Assembly (NCBI GenBank): GCA_902786285.1
Contig: CADABX010000010.1
Location: forward strand, 1 to 52,015
Direction of reading: 5' to 3'
Length of the DNA stretch: 52,015 bases
DNA from: Oscillospiraceae bacterium
GTDB taxonomy: Bacteria > Bacillota > Clostridia > Oscillospirales > Acutalibacteraceae
Shown here: positions 33,258-42,326 of the stretch, one piece after another
Position numbering within the stretch: position 1 is the first letter of the stretch
Layout: every line of letters begins with the position of its first letter
Notes under the pieces: generated by a model
The model's input: only the letters and a program-made list of their open reading frames with translations
What the model was told of the DNA's origin: nothing
Database searches by the model: none
Program-made: the position numbers and the translations under genes

Positions 33258-34463
33258 ATGAATCGGCGAAATCAATATCCTGCCGTTTTTGTACATGGTA
33301 TGTTCGGCTGGGGACAGGATGAAGGCATAGACCGGTATTTGCCGTATTGGGGTGCAACCGGCGGTAATCTTATGGCGTTTCTGAACAGCCTCGGTTATGA
33401 AGCTTATGCTGCTTCTGTCGGACCTGTGTCCTCCGCCTGGGACCGCGCCTGCGAACTATATGCCTGTCTGACAGGAAAGCGTGTGGATTACGGTAAAGCG
33501 CACGCGCAGCAATATCATCACCATCGGTTTGGAAGGACCTATGAAAAGCCACTGATTCCAGAGTTTTCATCGACCAACAAAGTCCATCTGATCGGACACA
33601 GCTTTGGCAGTATGACAGTTCGTCTATTTGCACATCTAATGGCATTCGGCAGCCCGGAAGAACAGGCCGCCACGAATGACGAAGAGTTGTCCGATCTATT
33701 TCGCGGCGGGCATGCCGACTGGATTCAAAGTGTGGTCACAATCTGTGCGCCACACAACGGTGCGCTCATTTTCCGTCTATCTGTAAAATATCATTTAAAA
33801 CCGCTTGCAGAACGCGTGGTTGCGGCTTATATCACTGCGGTTTGCCGCACTCCGCTGCAGAATCGTCTGGTTGACTTTCATCTGGAACAATTCGGCATTC
33901 ACAACACACCCAAAAAGCATGATCACGAAAACCTGTTCAAAAGTATGCGGCAGCTGCTTTACACAAAGGACAATATCGTCCATGGCATTTCTCCGAAAGG
34001 CTGTCAGGAAATTAATGAGCTCACGAAGCCAATGATTGATTCGGTGTATTATTTCAGCTATGCCTTCAATGCAGTCACAGCCGAAAGCGAGAACAAACTG
34101 CAAGTAAAAAACAGCGATTTTGCATTTCTTTACCTGTTGTCCAATCTCGGAATTCACGCCTATATAAAGGAGTATTTAAAGGGCGACTTCACGTTTGATG
34201 ATATTGCAAACGATGGCTTGCTGGAGGTCAGTTCCGCCAAGCACCCAAAGGATCAGCCGCACAAGCTCTATGATCCGGACGATGTGCAGCAAGGCGTATG
34301 GCAGGTCATGCCGGTGAGAAAAGGCGATCATGGAACAGCCATCGGTCTGTTGACAGATCTGGTCAAGACGCATGTGTTTTATTCGCAGATGATGCAGATG
34401 CTGGTAAAAACGGAACCGCAGAACGCAGGCGCAGAAGACCTCGTTTCAGCAAAGCAGGCGTAA
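33258..34463 (+). CDS. Staphylococcal/geobacillus-type lipase without signal peptide
   Basis: A 401-residue family I.5/I.6-like lipase. It begins directly with YPAVFVHGMFGWG; RYLPYWGA, GKRVDYGKAHAQQY, the nucleophile elbow LIGHSFGSMTVR (Ser115), the acid region ANDGLLEVSSAKHP and the probable His in KGDHGTAIG all match secreted staphylococcal lipases. Here there is neither signal peptide nor propeptide, so it should act inside the cell on imported or endogenous lipid. It lies 26 nt after the AGPS-like gene and ends the operon. The elbow reads GHSFGS rather than the usual GHSMGG. Confidence 0.88.
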   Translation: MNRRNQYPAVFVHGMFGWGQDEGIDRYLPYWGATGGNLMAFLNSLGYEAYAASVGPVSSAWDRACELYACLTGKRVDYGKAHAQQYHHHRFGRTYEKPLIPEFSSTNKVHLIGHSFGSMTVRLFAHLMAFGSPEEQAATNDEELSDLFRGGHADWIQSVVTICAPHNGALIFRLSVKYHLKPLAERVVAAYITAVCRTPLQNRLVDFHLEQFGIHNTPKKHDHENLFKSMRQLLYTKDNIVHGISPKGCQEINELTKPMIDSVYYFSYAFNAVTAESENKLQVKNSDFAFLYLLSNLGIHAYIKEYLKGDFTFDDIANDGLLEVSSAKHPKDQPHKLYDPDDVQQGVWQVMPVRKGDHGTAIGLLTDLVKTHVFYSQMMQMLVKTEPQNAGAEDLVSAKQA

Positions 34464-34473
34464 TACAAAAAAG

Positions 34474-34503
34474 CAAGGAGAGCTGATCCTTCAGTTCTCC
34501 TTG
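34474..34503 (+). terminator. Hairpin at the end of the glycerolipid-type operon
   Basis: CAAGGAGA pairs with TCTCCTTG, extended by GCTG/CAGT. The following T tract is weak. Confidence 0.6.
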
Positions 34504-34520
34504 TTATCGTTCTCAGAAAA

Positions 34521-34546
34521 AATCCGACCGCCTATGCAGCCGGATT
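34521..34546 (-). terminator. Terminator of the SGNH-BIG2 gene
   Basis: AATCCG/CGGATT stem with an inner GC pairing, followed by TTTTTT on the minus strand, just after the stop at 34561. Confidence 0.75.
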
Positions 34547-34560
34547 ATTTGAATGCAATT

Positions 34561-37500
34561 TTATCGAACCGTAACCCAGCAGGTGCCCTTAGCACTGTTG
34601 TACGGATCGTTGCTCATACAGGTCACGCGGCAGGTGCCGGTACCGACGGCTTTGACATTACCCTTCTGGTCAACTGTGACAACGCCGGAATTGCTGGAGG
34701 TCCATGTCACCTTTTGATTTGTGGCGTCAGCCGGCAGGATCGTCGCATTGAGCTTTTGCGTCTGGCCGACATTCATCGTCATCAGTGTGCGGTCCATACG
34801 GATGCCGACAACCTCTTTATAGAGAACCTTCACCGCCACAAGCGTACCTCTGCCGTTGCCGCCGTCGTTCGGGGTAATCGTAATGATTGCGGTACCTTCG
34901 CCAACTGCCGTGATCACACCCTTGGAATTGACCTTGGCAACATTTTTGTTGCTGGATTCATAGCGCACCTTGGCCGTTGAAGCGGTTGACGGATTCGGAA
35001 TCAGCGAAAGCGTCTGCTTGGTGCCGAGGCCCATTTCGATGGTGGATTCCTCCACCGTGATGGACTGCAGCTTCGGACGTTTCACCGTTACGGTGCAGGT
35101 CGCTTTTCTGTTGCCGTCTTCTGTGATCACGGTGATGGTTGCCGTACCGGCTCTGACGGCACGGATTTTGCCCTTGGAGGACACACGCACAATCTTGGTG
35201 TTGGAGGATTTCCATGTCATGTTCTGGTTCGTGGCATAGCTCGGTTTTGTGGTCGCCTTCAGCGTATAGGTCTTTCCGATCGTCAGAGAGAGCGTCGTCT
35301 TGTTGAGCTTTACTTTCTTAACCGGCGTTTCAACAACCGTGATTTTGCAGGTCTCTTTTTTACCTGTATCCTTCGTGGAAACCGTAATCGTGCATTTGCC
35401 GGGATTGACAGCCTTGATTACACCGTCGCTGCTGACAGTCGCAACCTTCTTGTTGCTCGATTTCCAGTTGAGCGAGGTGATAGAAACGTTGGAGGGCCTG
35501 ATATTTGCCGTCAGGGTTGCGCTCTTGCCATCGCTGATAGTCAGGCTCTTGCTGTCGAGTGAAACCGATGTGGACTTGATCGTTTTGAGCACTTTGACCG
35601 TACACTTTGCCGTACGGGAGGAATCCTTCGTCGTGCAGGTGATGACCGCAGTGCCCTGCGAAACGGCTGTTACAACACCGTCGGTATTGACAGACGCCAC
35701 AGAAGGATCGCTCGAAGCCCACAGCACGCTCTTGTTGGTTGCGTTCGCGGGTTCGATCGTGGGTTTCAGCATACGGGTCGCGGTTTCATACAGCTCGATG
35801 TTCGTTTCACTGAGTTTGACGCCGGTCGCCTGAATACCGGATACGATCTTGCACTTTTTAACGGCGAACGGATTATCGTCGGAGGTGACAGAAATATAGG
35901 TTGTGCCGACGCCGACCGCTTTGACAAGGCCGAACTGATCGACTGTTGCAACCGCCGGATTGTCGGATTTCCAGGTCACTTCGGGGAACGTTGCCGTTGT
36001 GGGTTCGACGGCGGCTTTCAGTTGATAGGTGTTGCCGACATAAAGATTGCGTGATGCGGTGTTCAGGGAAATGCCGGTCACTTCCACCTTTTTATAGACC
36101 GATACGATGCACGCAGCCTTGAATCCGCCGTCGACGGTTGCTGCAGTAATCACAGCGGAACCGGAGCCGACGCCGGTGATCAGGCCGGTTGTCGGATTGA
36201 CTGACGCCACATTCGGCTTATCGGAAGACCAGGTCACCGCCTTATTGGTCGCAGACGCCGGCGTGACCGTTGCCGTCAGCTTGAGCGATTTGGTCACATA
36301 GATCGACGCGGTTGACTGCGAAAGGCTGATACCGGTTACAGGAACCGTCACATGAACGATGCAGTGCGCACGCTTTGCGCCTTCTTCGGTTTCAACCGTG
36401 ATTTCGCAGGTACCGTTGCCGACGCCGCGGACAACGCCGTTTTGGTCAACGGTCGCAATGGAGGAATTGGAAGTCTCCCATTTGACGTTTTTGTTTTTGG
36501 CATAATCCGGGATGATCGTTGCAATCAGCTTTTGGGTGTTGCCGATTTTGAGATCGATCTCGGCCGTATTCAGGCGAACACCGCCCACACGGCCGCCGAT
36601 ACCGATCAGTCCGAGCGGGAACTCTCTTGCCCAAACACGCTGGCAAAGATCCGTCGGATGCGCGCCGTCAAGTGTATATTCCGGCAGCATCGCAGAGGGA
36701 TCCTCCGGATTCTTGGTGATATCATAGTAATCCACAAAGCCGTCATGCTCTGTCGTGATTGCAAGCCAGCGGTTGACCTCCTGGGCAATTTCCCAGTCAG
36801 CAGCGAGTTCTTCGTCCGTCCGTACATAACGCGCACCGGTGTTGAGGAAGTCGCGTGTATAGCCCTTCCACTGCGTAATACCGACGGCAATGACCTTCAG
36901 ATTGTTTGCGTGGCAGGTACGGAAAACTGTGCGGAAATTCTCAATAATCTCCTGTGCGGTCGGCTGCGTGATACCCGGGTTTTCCTCCTGCACATCCTGA
37001 CAGACCGGATGCACAATATCGTTGGTGCCGATTTTAACAACCACATATTTCACACCGGACTGCGAAAGCACATCGCGCTCAAAGCGCTTGAGCATGGATT
37101 CGCCGAACAGGAAGGACCCGAAGCCGAGCCCGTCTCTGCCGAGGCTGTTGCCGATGATGCCCTTGCCGACAACGCCGACGTCGTCTGTACCGGCCTGGTT
37201 GATCTGTTCCGCAAGATACTCCGGAAAATCGTTGGACACGGTGGAATCGCCGACAACGACAACAGAGTAGGAATCCGGGCTGCTGTTATAGACGTCTACG
37301 CTCGAAAACAGCGGCACGACATGGATGATGCTGTATGACAGCGACCGGTCCAGACCGATACCGACGGATTCGAAAATCCGCAGATAGGTATCGTCGATTT
37401 CATTGGCAATGCCCATGGAGGCGTCGCGGGTCTTGTCTTCCTCGCCAACACCGAGATAGGTTTCGCCGCCGGAAAGGCCCATGGTCTTGATGTTGCCGAA

Positions 37501-37956
37501 ATTTTTCAGAAATACGCTCAATGCAATATCCTGCATCGCAGTGACCGGGAAAACCACTTCATCGGAATAGACCTCGCCGCCCGCGGGAATTGTGACTGCG
37601 GGAGAACCGTTGAAGGTTACAAAACGGACCGATGCCTGGTCGATGCGTGAACCGCCCATGCTTTTTGCAACAGTTACAGTATCTACCGTCAGCGGTTCCT
37701 CACCGAAATGGTTGGAGAGCCGGACACGCAGCTTGTCGCCGGAGGCGGTCGGCGTGATGACCGTTCTGGCCGTAACCTGTCCGACAAATGCCGTAATATT
37801 GCTGTATCCGGGCAGCGTGATGTTGGTGGAGCCGGTACCCCAGGCTGTGATCCATTTGCCGTTTGTGTCTGCTGCCGCGCCGGTGAACGCGCAGACCGCA
37901 AGCACGCTGAGCACAAATACGATCGTTAGCACAACCCGTTTTAAAGATTTCTTCAT
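34561..37956 (-). CDS. Secreted SGNH-hydrolase with eight BIG2 domains
   Basis: A large exported protein of about 1131 residues. Residues 1-29 form a signal peptide (VVLTIVFVLSVLAVCAFTGAAA). A beta-rich part (about 30-225) precedes the SGNH/GDSL esterase domain: block I VVVVGDST (Ser near 238), block III IGTNDIV, and the final DGAHPTD with the Asp-x-x-His pair. Eight BIG2 immunoglobulin-like domains follow to the end, each with a core like VTWSSDKPNVASV and a GTAVIT strand. BIG2 arrays display domains at the surface; no sortase or SLH signal is seen. Probable carbohydrate or lipid esterase; target unknown. Start ATG 37956 follows AAAGGATG. Confidence 0.88.
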   Translation of the reverse strand: MKKSLKRVVLTIVFVLSVLAVCAFTGAAADTNGKWITAWGTGSTNITLPGYSNITAFVGQVTARTVITPTASGDKLRVRLSNHFGEEPLTVDTVTVAKSMGGSRIDQASVRFVTFNGSPAVTIPAGGEVYSDEVVFPVTAMQDIALSVFLKNFGNIKTMGLSGGETYLGVGEEDKTRDASMGIANEIDDTYLRIFESVGIGLDRSLSYSIIHVVPLFSSVDVYNSSPDSYSVVVVGDSTVSNDFPEYLAEQINQAGTDDVGVVGKGIIGNSLGRDGLGFGSFLFGESMLKRFERDVLSQSGVKYVVVKIGTNDIVHPVCQDVQEENPGITQPTAQEIIENFRTVFRTCHANNLKVIAVGITQWKGYTRDFLNTGARYVRTDEELAADWEIAQEVNRWLAITTEHDGFVDYYDITKNPEDPSAMLPEYTLDGAHPTDLCQRVWAREFPLGLIGIGGRVGGVRLNTAEIDLKIGNTQKLIATIIPDYAKNKNVKWETSNSSIATVDQNGVVRGVGNGTCEITVETEEGAKRAHCIVHVTVPVTGISLSQSTASIYVTKSLKLTATVTPASATNKAVTWSSDKPNVASVNPTTGLITGVGSGSAVITAATVDGGFKAACIVSVYKKVEVTGISLNTASRNLYVGNTYQLKAAVEPTTATFPEVTWKSDNPAVATVDQFGLVKAVGVGTTYISVTSDDNPFAVKKCKIVSGIQATGVKLSETNIELYETATRMLKPTIEPANATNKSVLWASSDPSVASVNTDGVVTAVSQGTAVITCTTKDSSRTAKCTVKVLKTIKSTSVSLDSKSLTISDGKSATLTANIRPSNVSITSLNWKSSNKKVATVSSDGVIKAVNPGKCTITVSTKDTGKKETCKITVVETPVKKVKLNKTTLSLTIGKTYTLKATTKPSYATNQNMTWKSSNTKIVRVSSKGKIRAVRAGTATITVITEDGNRKATCTVTVKRPKLQSITVEESTIEMGLGTKQTLSLIPNPSTASTAKVRYESSNKNVAKVNSKGVITAVGEGTAIITITPNDGGNGRGTLVAVKVLYKEVVGIRMDRTLMTMNVGQTQKLNATILPADATNQKVTWTSSNSGVVTVDQKGNVKAVGTGTCRVTCMSNDPYNSAKGTCWVTVR

Positions 37957-37995
37957 GCGTAAACATCCTTTCATCAAAGCATTGAGATCTGTCTT

Positions 37996-38024
37996 ATTGT
38001 ATCGCATACAGCGGATGGTTGCAA
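37996..38024 (-). promoter_or_regulatory. Sigma-A promoter of the SGNH-BIG2 gene
   Basis: TTGCAA (38019-38024), 17-nt spacer, TACAAT (37996-38001) on the minus strand, 40 nt before the start. Confidence 0.6.
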
Positions 38025-38056
38025 TGGGAATAATCGGAATCTGTCCGAGCCGGCGC

Positions 38057-39427
38057 TCAACGGCGGTTCTGTCTGCCGCCTTCCACGCGCTGCAGCTTCG
38101 GTTTTCGGGCTTCTTTCGCTTTTTTGTATTTCAGGATCATCATAACAATATAAAGGATCAAAACGATCAGGCCCGCAATTTCAAGCAGGATGAAAGCGGT
38201 GGACGAAAGCACGCGGCGCAGATTGGTCATAAACAGCCGTACCATCGACAGCCGAACGTCATTGGCAGCAACAAGATTGATCGTTGTAATGACCTGCTCG
38301 CCGTAGATCACCTGTGCCTGACAGATGACATCCCCTTGCTTGATCGGCGCAGTCAGCTTTTCAGGCATGGTTTCTTCGATCGGCTTGATCAAAACAGAGG
38401 TGCTCGACGCCTTGGACGGCACCAGCGCGCTTGTTTCTTTTTCGGGAACCAGACGCAGCGTGTCGCCGTCGCGCGCAGCAGTTACATTCACAACCTGCAC
38501 CGTCTGTGTCTGCGTGGCAATCACGCGATAGCGGACGTTGTTATAGGTCCACGCAATCAGCTGTTTTGCATCGGTCAGCGCTGTGTTTTCGTTCACACCG
38601 TCCTTATCGATATCAGCGAGCGAACCCTTCATGACAACGCAGATATAAGCGTAGCCGTCCTGTGAAGTGGTTACGGCAATGCATTCGCCGGCTTCGGTGG
38701 TGGAGGTGGCTTTGCCGCCGTTGACCGAGGCATGATAATAATCGGACACGGCAGCCACGCGCATTTTGTTGTCGGCGTTATAGGTACGTTCTGCAATATA
38801 ATTCGTTTCGGGCAGCGTCACGCTGTTGGCGGAAAACGCCTGCGCAAACACCGGCTGCTGATTGCCGTAGCGTACAATGGCGGCGACATCTTTGGCTGTT
38901 GTGTACTGATCTTTGGCGTCAAAGCCGGTGATGTTGACAACGTGAGTATCGGTGCAGCCGATCTTCTGCGCGGTTTCATTCATCAACTGAACAAAGGATT
39001 CGGCCGAACCGGAGATGCTGTAGGCGATGATGCTGGCTGCGTCGTTTGCGCTGTAGATGACAAGCGTGTCAATAAGCTGGCGACGGGTATAGGTGTCGCC
39101 GGCATGCATACCCGCCGTGCGCACGCCGTATTCATACTGCACCAGCGACAGCGACTCCTGTGTGACGGCCACGGTTTCGTCAAGGTTGTCCCACTTTTCA
39201 ATTGCAACGATGGCGGCGAGCAATTTGACAAACGCGGCCGGTGCTGTCCTTTTGGTTTCGTTTTTGGAAAACAGTTCAGAGTTTTCATCCAGGCTGATCA
39301 TGTAATAGATGTCACTGGCCAGGCCTTTGGTCGCTTCTTCGATCTCATTGAATCCCGCAAACGAAAAAAACGGACAAACGCTGCAAAGCAATACAACCGC
39401 ACAAAGCACAGCTAACGATTTTTTCAT
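38057..39427 (-). CDS. Membrane-anchored S11 peptidase (DacA-like) homologue lacking the catalytic serine
   Basis: A 456-residue protein of the penicillin-binding D-Ala-D-Ala carboxypeptidase fold. A signal peptide (LAVLCAVVLLCSVCPFFSFA) is followed by the S11 domain (about 35-265), a beta domain and a C-terminal membrane helix (about 410-435) with a basic tail. The SxxK motif should be PAS-x-x-K but reads PAAFVK: Ala65 replaces Ser, Lys68 remains. The SxN motif is intact (YSAND, Ser126-Asn128), while KTG reads KAT at 239-241. It is thus probably a pseudoenzyme that binds but does not cleave peptidoglycan peptides. Start ATG 39427 follows AAGGATGG. Confidence 0.85.
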   Translation of the reverse strand: MKKSLAVLCAVVLLCSVCPFFSFAGFNEIEEATKGLASDIYYMISLDENSELFSKNETKRTAPAAFVKLLAAIVAIEKWDNLDETVAVTQESLSLVQYEYGVRTAGMHAGDTYTRRQLIDTLVIYSANDAASIIAYSISGSAESFVQLMNETAQKIGCTDTHVVNITGFDAKDQYTTAKDVAAIVRYGNQQPVFAQAFSANSVTLPETNYIAERTYNADNKMRVAAVSDYYHASVNGGKATSTTEAGECIAVTTSQDGYAYICVVMKGSLADIDKDGVNENTALTDAKQLIAWTYNNVRYRVIATQTQTVQVVNVTAARDGDTLRLVPEKETSALVPSKASSTSVLIKPIEETMPEKLTAPIKQGDVICQAQVIYGEQVITTINLVAANDVRLSMVRLFMTNLRRVLSSTAFILLEIAGLIVLILYIVMMILKYKKAKEARKPKLQRVEGGRQNRR

Positions 39428-39459
39428 GTCGATCCATCCTTGTTATTTTTTTCAAACAT

Positions 39460-39488
39460 TTGCATTCTTGAACAAGATATGCTAAAAT
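39460..39488 (+). promoter_or_regulatory. Possible promoter of the small phosphoesterase gene
   Basis: TTGCAT, 17-nt spacer, TAAAAT on the plus strand, 140 nt before the start at 39629. The leader between is AT-rich with no clear structure. Confidence 0.35.
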
Positions 39489-39628
39489 AGAGCGGTAAAC
39501 GATACAGACACCGCAATTATAAGATGATTATAGCAACTTTCGGCTGAAAAAGAAACCGTTTTTGCAAAAAATTTTTATCTTATTAAAATATTTCTTCTCA
39601 TGTGGAAATTTTCAGGAAGGTGACTTTC

Positions 39629-40324
39629 ATGATTTATGTAACCGGCGATATGCACGGGCAGATCTCTCGTTTTGACGACCCGGCGCTGCACAAGCTCAAG
39701 GAAAAAGACACGCTGCTGATCTGCGGCGATTTCGGCTTTTTGTGGGACGGCAGCAAGGAGGAAATGAACGAATTGCGCAAGCTGACGAAAAAGAAATACA
39801 ACATCTGCTTCGTTGACGGCACGCACGAAAATTTCGACATGCTTTCCAAGCTGAAGATCAAAAAATGGAACGGCGGCAAGGTGCATCAGATCGCGCCCAA
39901 CATTTTCCATCTGCTGCGCGGACAGATCTTCAAAATCGAGGATCAGACCGTGTTCACATTCGGCGGCGGCGAAAGCCCGGATATTGAGATCCGGTTTGAA
40001 ATGGACACCTGGTCGGACAAGGAGATCCCGACACGCGAAGAGCTGATGGAGGGTGTGGAGAATCTGCAAAAGCAAAACGGCAAGGTCGACCTGATCATCA
40101 CCCACGAACCGCCGGCGAAGATCAAGGACTTTCTGCTGCTCAACACCGGGCTGGACGCGCCGATCACAGCGATCAACACCTATCTTGAGGACGTCGGCAA
40201 GACCTGCAAGTTTTCCCACTGGTACTTCGGCTCCATGCATATGGACAAGTTCATTTCCACCACGCACGCGAGCGTGTTCCGCAATGTGCTTGACGCGAAG
40301 ACGGGAAAGCCGGTTGCAAGATAA
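39629..40324 (+). CDS. Small calcineurin-like metallophosphoesterase
   Basis: A 231-residue cytosolic phosphoesterase. The metal-binding motifs are VTGDMHGQISRF, CGDFGFLW, DGTHENFD (the usual Asn of GNHE is Thr), ITHEPPA and FGSMHMDK. The start ATG 39629 (MIYVTGDMHG) follows GGAAGGTGACTTTC. It stands alone between divergent or convergent neighbours and ends at the strong bidirectional hairpin at 40396-40440. The substrate is unknown; similar short proteins occur widely in Firmicutes and sometimes in phages. Confidence 0.88.
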   Translation: MIYVTGDMHGQISRFDDPALHKLKEKDTLLICGDFGFLWDGSKEEMNELRKLTKKKYNICFVDGTHENFDMLSKLKIKKWNGGKVHQIAPNIFHLLRGQIFKIEDQTVFTFGGGESPDIEIRFEMDTWSDKEIPTREELMEGVENLQKQNGKVDLIITHEPPAKIKDFLLLNTGLDAPITAINTYLEDVGKTCKFSHWYFGSMHMDKFISTTHASVFRNVLDAKTGKPVAR

Positions 40325-40395
40325 CAAGATGGCAATATAGCAAGAAAACAAGAAACGGCCTGAACGGTCAGGGCGTCATATACATTCAAAAATAT

Positions 40396-40440
40396 AAAAG
40401 ACTATTACACCATGCACAAGCAATGTTGTAATAGTCTTTT
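40396..40440. terminator. Strong bidirectional terminator between phosphoesterase and symporter genes
   Basis: A 14-bp stem AAAAGACTATTACA/TGTAATAGTCTTTT with a 17-nt loop, flanked by T-rich tracts on both strands. It serves the convergent genes ending at 40324 and 40451. Confidence 0.85.
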
Positions 40441-40450
40441 TTGTTACGTC

Positions 40451-42001
40451 TTATTCCCCTGCTGTTTCAGCCAGTTCCTGTTTGAGTGCTTCGCACATCT
40501 CCTGTTCGATCGCGGGATCGTAGGACAGGATCGGGGCAACGTTCTCGTTTTTGATGTTCCGCCGGACGTAGTTCTTCGTGATGCGGGACACCAGCGGGAA
40601 CAGCGCGACGACACCGATCAGGTTCGGGATCATCATCAGGCCGTTGAACGTGTCGGAAATATCCCACGCGAGCGAGGACGTCATGACGGCGCCGGAGATG
40701 ATCATCAGCACAAAGATCACCTTATAGACCATCGTCGCCTTGGTGCCGAACAGGTATTCCACGGCTTTGGTACCGTACTGCGACCAGCCAAGCACGGTTG
40801 TAAACGCGAACAGGAGCATGGCGATGGCGATGAAGATTTCGCCGAAAAAGCCGAACGATTCGCCGAACACCTGCGCCACAAGCGTCGCGTCGCTGACGCC
40901 TTCCCTCACAAGACCGGTATGCAGATCGATATGCCCCGAGGACAGCACGACGATCGCCGTCATGGTACAGACCACGAACGTATCGAAGAACACTTCAAAA
41001 ATGCCCCACATGCCCTGCTTGACCGGCTCTTTGACGTTGGAGGACGAGTGCACCATCACGGACGAGCCGAGACCCGCTTCGTTGGAAAACACGCCGCGCT
41101 TGCAGCCCTGCGTGATGACCTGCGAAATGGCAATACCGGCAGCGCCGCCGGCAACCGCCTTGACGCCGAACGCAAACTTAAAGATGGCGGCGAACATCAG
41201 ACCGATGTTTTTGTAATTGAGCACGCAGATGATCAGCGCGCCGATCACGTAGATGATGGACATAAACGGCACCACGCGTTCCGCAAAGGACGCGATGCGC
41301 TGCAGGCCGCCGATGATGATCAGCGCGGCAAGGATCATGAGCGCGACGCCGATGATAATGTTGATCACAGGGATTCCGCCGACCGTACCCAGCACGTTTG
41401 CGTCATGGAAAAACGCGGATTGCAGATTGAGTGTGATCTTGTTGACCTGTCCCATATTGCCGATGCCGAACGACGCGAGAATGGCAAAGATCGCAAACAA
41501 TACGGCCAGCACCTTGCTGATACCCTTCATGCCTTTTTTGCTGCCGAGACCGTCCGCAAGATAATACATCGCGCCGCCGGACCATTCGCCGTGCGGATTG
41601 CGGCGGCGGAAATAGATGCCGAGCACGTTTTCGGAATAGTTCGTCATCATGCCGAGGAACGCTGCGACCCACATCCAGAACACCGCACCCGGACCGCCGA
41701 TCACGATTGCAGCGGAAACGCCGGCGATGTTGCCGGTACCGATAGTTGCTGCCAGCGCTGTGCAAAGCGCCTGAAACTGGGAGATGGTCTTTTTGTCGGT
41801 TTTGGTTCGGGCGTTGCCGCTGCCAAACAGGCTGCCGATGGTCATCTTCCACCAGTGCCGCAGATGCGTGATCTGGAACACACGCGTGGCAAGCGTCATG
41901 ATTACGCCGGCGCCGATCAGCAGCACAAGGCCGATTTTGACCCACACGAACCCGTTGATCGCGTCGTTGATTTGTGTCAGTTTGTCAAAGAATTGTTCCA
42001 T
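40451..42001 (-). CDS. Sodium:alanine/glycine symporter (AGCS family)
   Basis: A 516-residue membrane protein of the alanine/glycine:cation symporter family. Family signatures are visible: ATIGTGNIAGVSAAI, GPGAVFWMWVAAFLGM, YFRRRNPHGEWSGGAMYYL and GCKRGVFSNEAGLGSSVM. The start ATG 42001 (MEQFFDKLTQIND) follows GGAAGGGAAAGCAAC; the frame extends 21 codons further into the leader. A tandem glycine riboswitch in its leader points to glycine as substrate or signal. Monocistronic. Confidence 0.96.
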   Translation of the reverse strand: MEQFFDKLTQINDAINGFVWVKIGLVLLIGAGVIMTLATRVFQITHLRHWWKMTIGSLFGSGNARTKTDKKTISQFQALCTALAATIGTGNIAGVSAAIVIGGPGAVFWMWVAAFLGMMTNYSENVLGIYFRRRNPHGEWSGGAMYYLADGLGSKKGMKGISKVLAVLFAIFAILASFGIGNMGQVNKITLNLQSAFFHDANVLGTVGGIPVINIIIGVALMILAALIIIGGLQRIASFAERVVPFMSIIYVIGALIICVLNYKNIGLMFAAIFKFAFGVKAVAGGAAGIAISQVITQGCKRGVFSNEAGLGSSVMVHSSSNVKEPVKQGMWGIFEVFFDTFVVCTMTAIVVLSSGHIDLHTGLVREGVSDATLVAQVFGESFGFFGEIFIAIAMLLFAFTTVLGWSQYGTKAVEYLFGTKATMVYKVIFVLMIISGAVMTSSLAWDISDTFNGLMMIPNLIGVVALFPLVSRITKNYVRRNIKNENVAPILSYDPAIEQEMCEALKQELAETAGE

Positions 42002-42044
42002 GTTGCTTTCCCTTCCTGCTTGCTGTTTTTTCGCAAAACAAAAC

Positions 42045-42071
42045 GTGACCGGTGCAAAACGCACCGGTCAC
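42045..42071 (-). terminator. Terminator hairpin of the glycine riboswitch expression platform
   Basis: An 11-bp perfect stem GTGACCGGTGC/GCACCGGTCAC with a 5-nt loop, followed on the minus strand by GTTTTGTTTTGC. It lies between the aptamers and the symporter start, so transcription can be stopped before the gene. Confidence 0.75.
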
Positions 42072-42128
42072 ACAAAAAGACAACTCGATTTGCCGTTATG
42101 CAAACTGCATCAACGAAAAAGATGAAAA

Positions 42129-42281
42129 CTCTGTCCTTTTGCCTGAGAGATTCGCGCTTTGCGCTTTCACCTTCGGCACCGGATTCAACCGGATTCTCCA
42201 AAGCTCCGTCCGCTTACAGTCCTGCCAAACGGCACCTGAGAGTTTCACTCCTTCGGTTGCGTCAAGGACGCATCTCCTGCA
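42129..42281 (-). promoter_or_regulatory. Tandem glycine riboswitch
   Basis: Read on the minus strand, two gcvT-type glycine aptamers lie in series. Aptamer 1 (about 42200-42281) has GGAGAU, an ACCGAAGGAG core and ACTCTCAGGT. Aptamer 2 (about 42129-42196) has GGAGAA, GCCGAAGGTG, TCTCTCAGGCAAAAGGACAGAG at its end. These are the conserved halves of the family. With the terminator at 42045-42071 it should control the symporter; for a transporter, repression at high glycine is expected. Confidence 0.93.
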
Positions 42282-42326
42282 AGCATCATACGGTCCATAT
42301 TCAGTTTTGCTTTTAAAAGCGAAAGT

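Noticed and set aside
42129-42281. Plus-strand structured RNA
   Set aside because: The plus strand is only the complement of the glycine riboswitch; the conserved bases, promoter and gene all lie on the minus strand.
40412-42316. 634-codon plus-strand open frame
   Set aside because: Antisense to the AGCS symporter and running through the glycine riboswitch; low-complexity His/Asp-rich translation.
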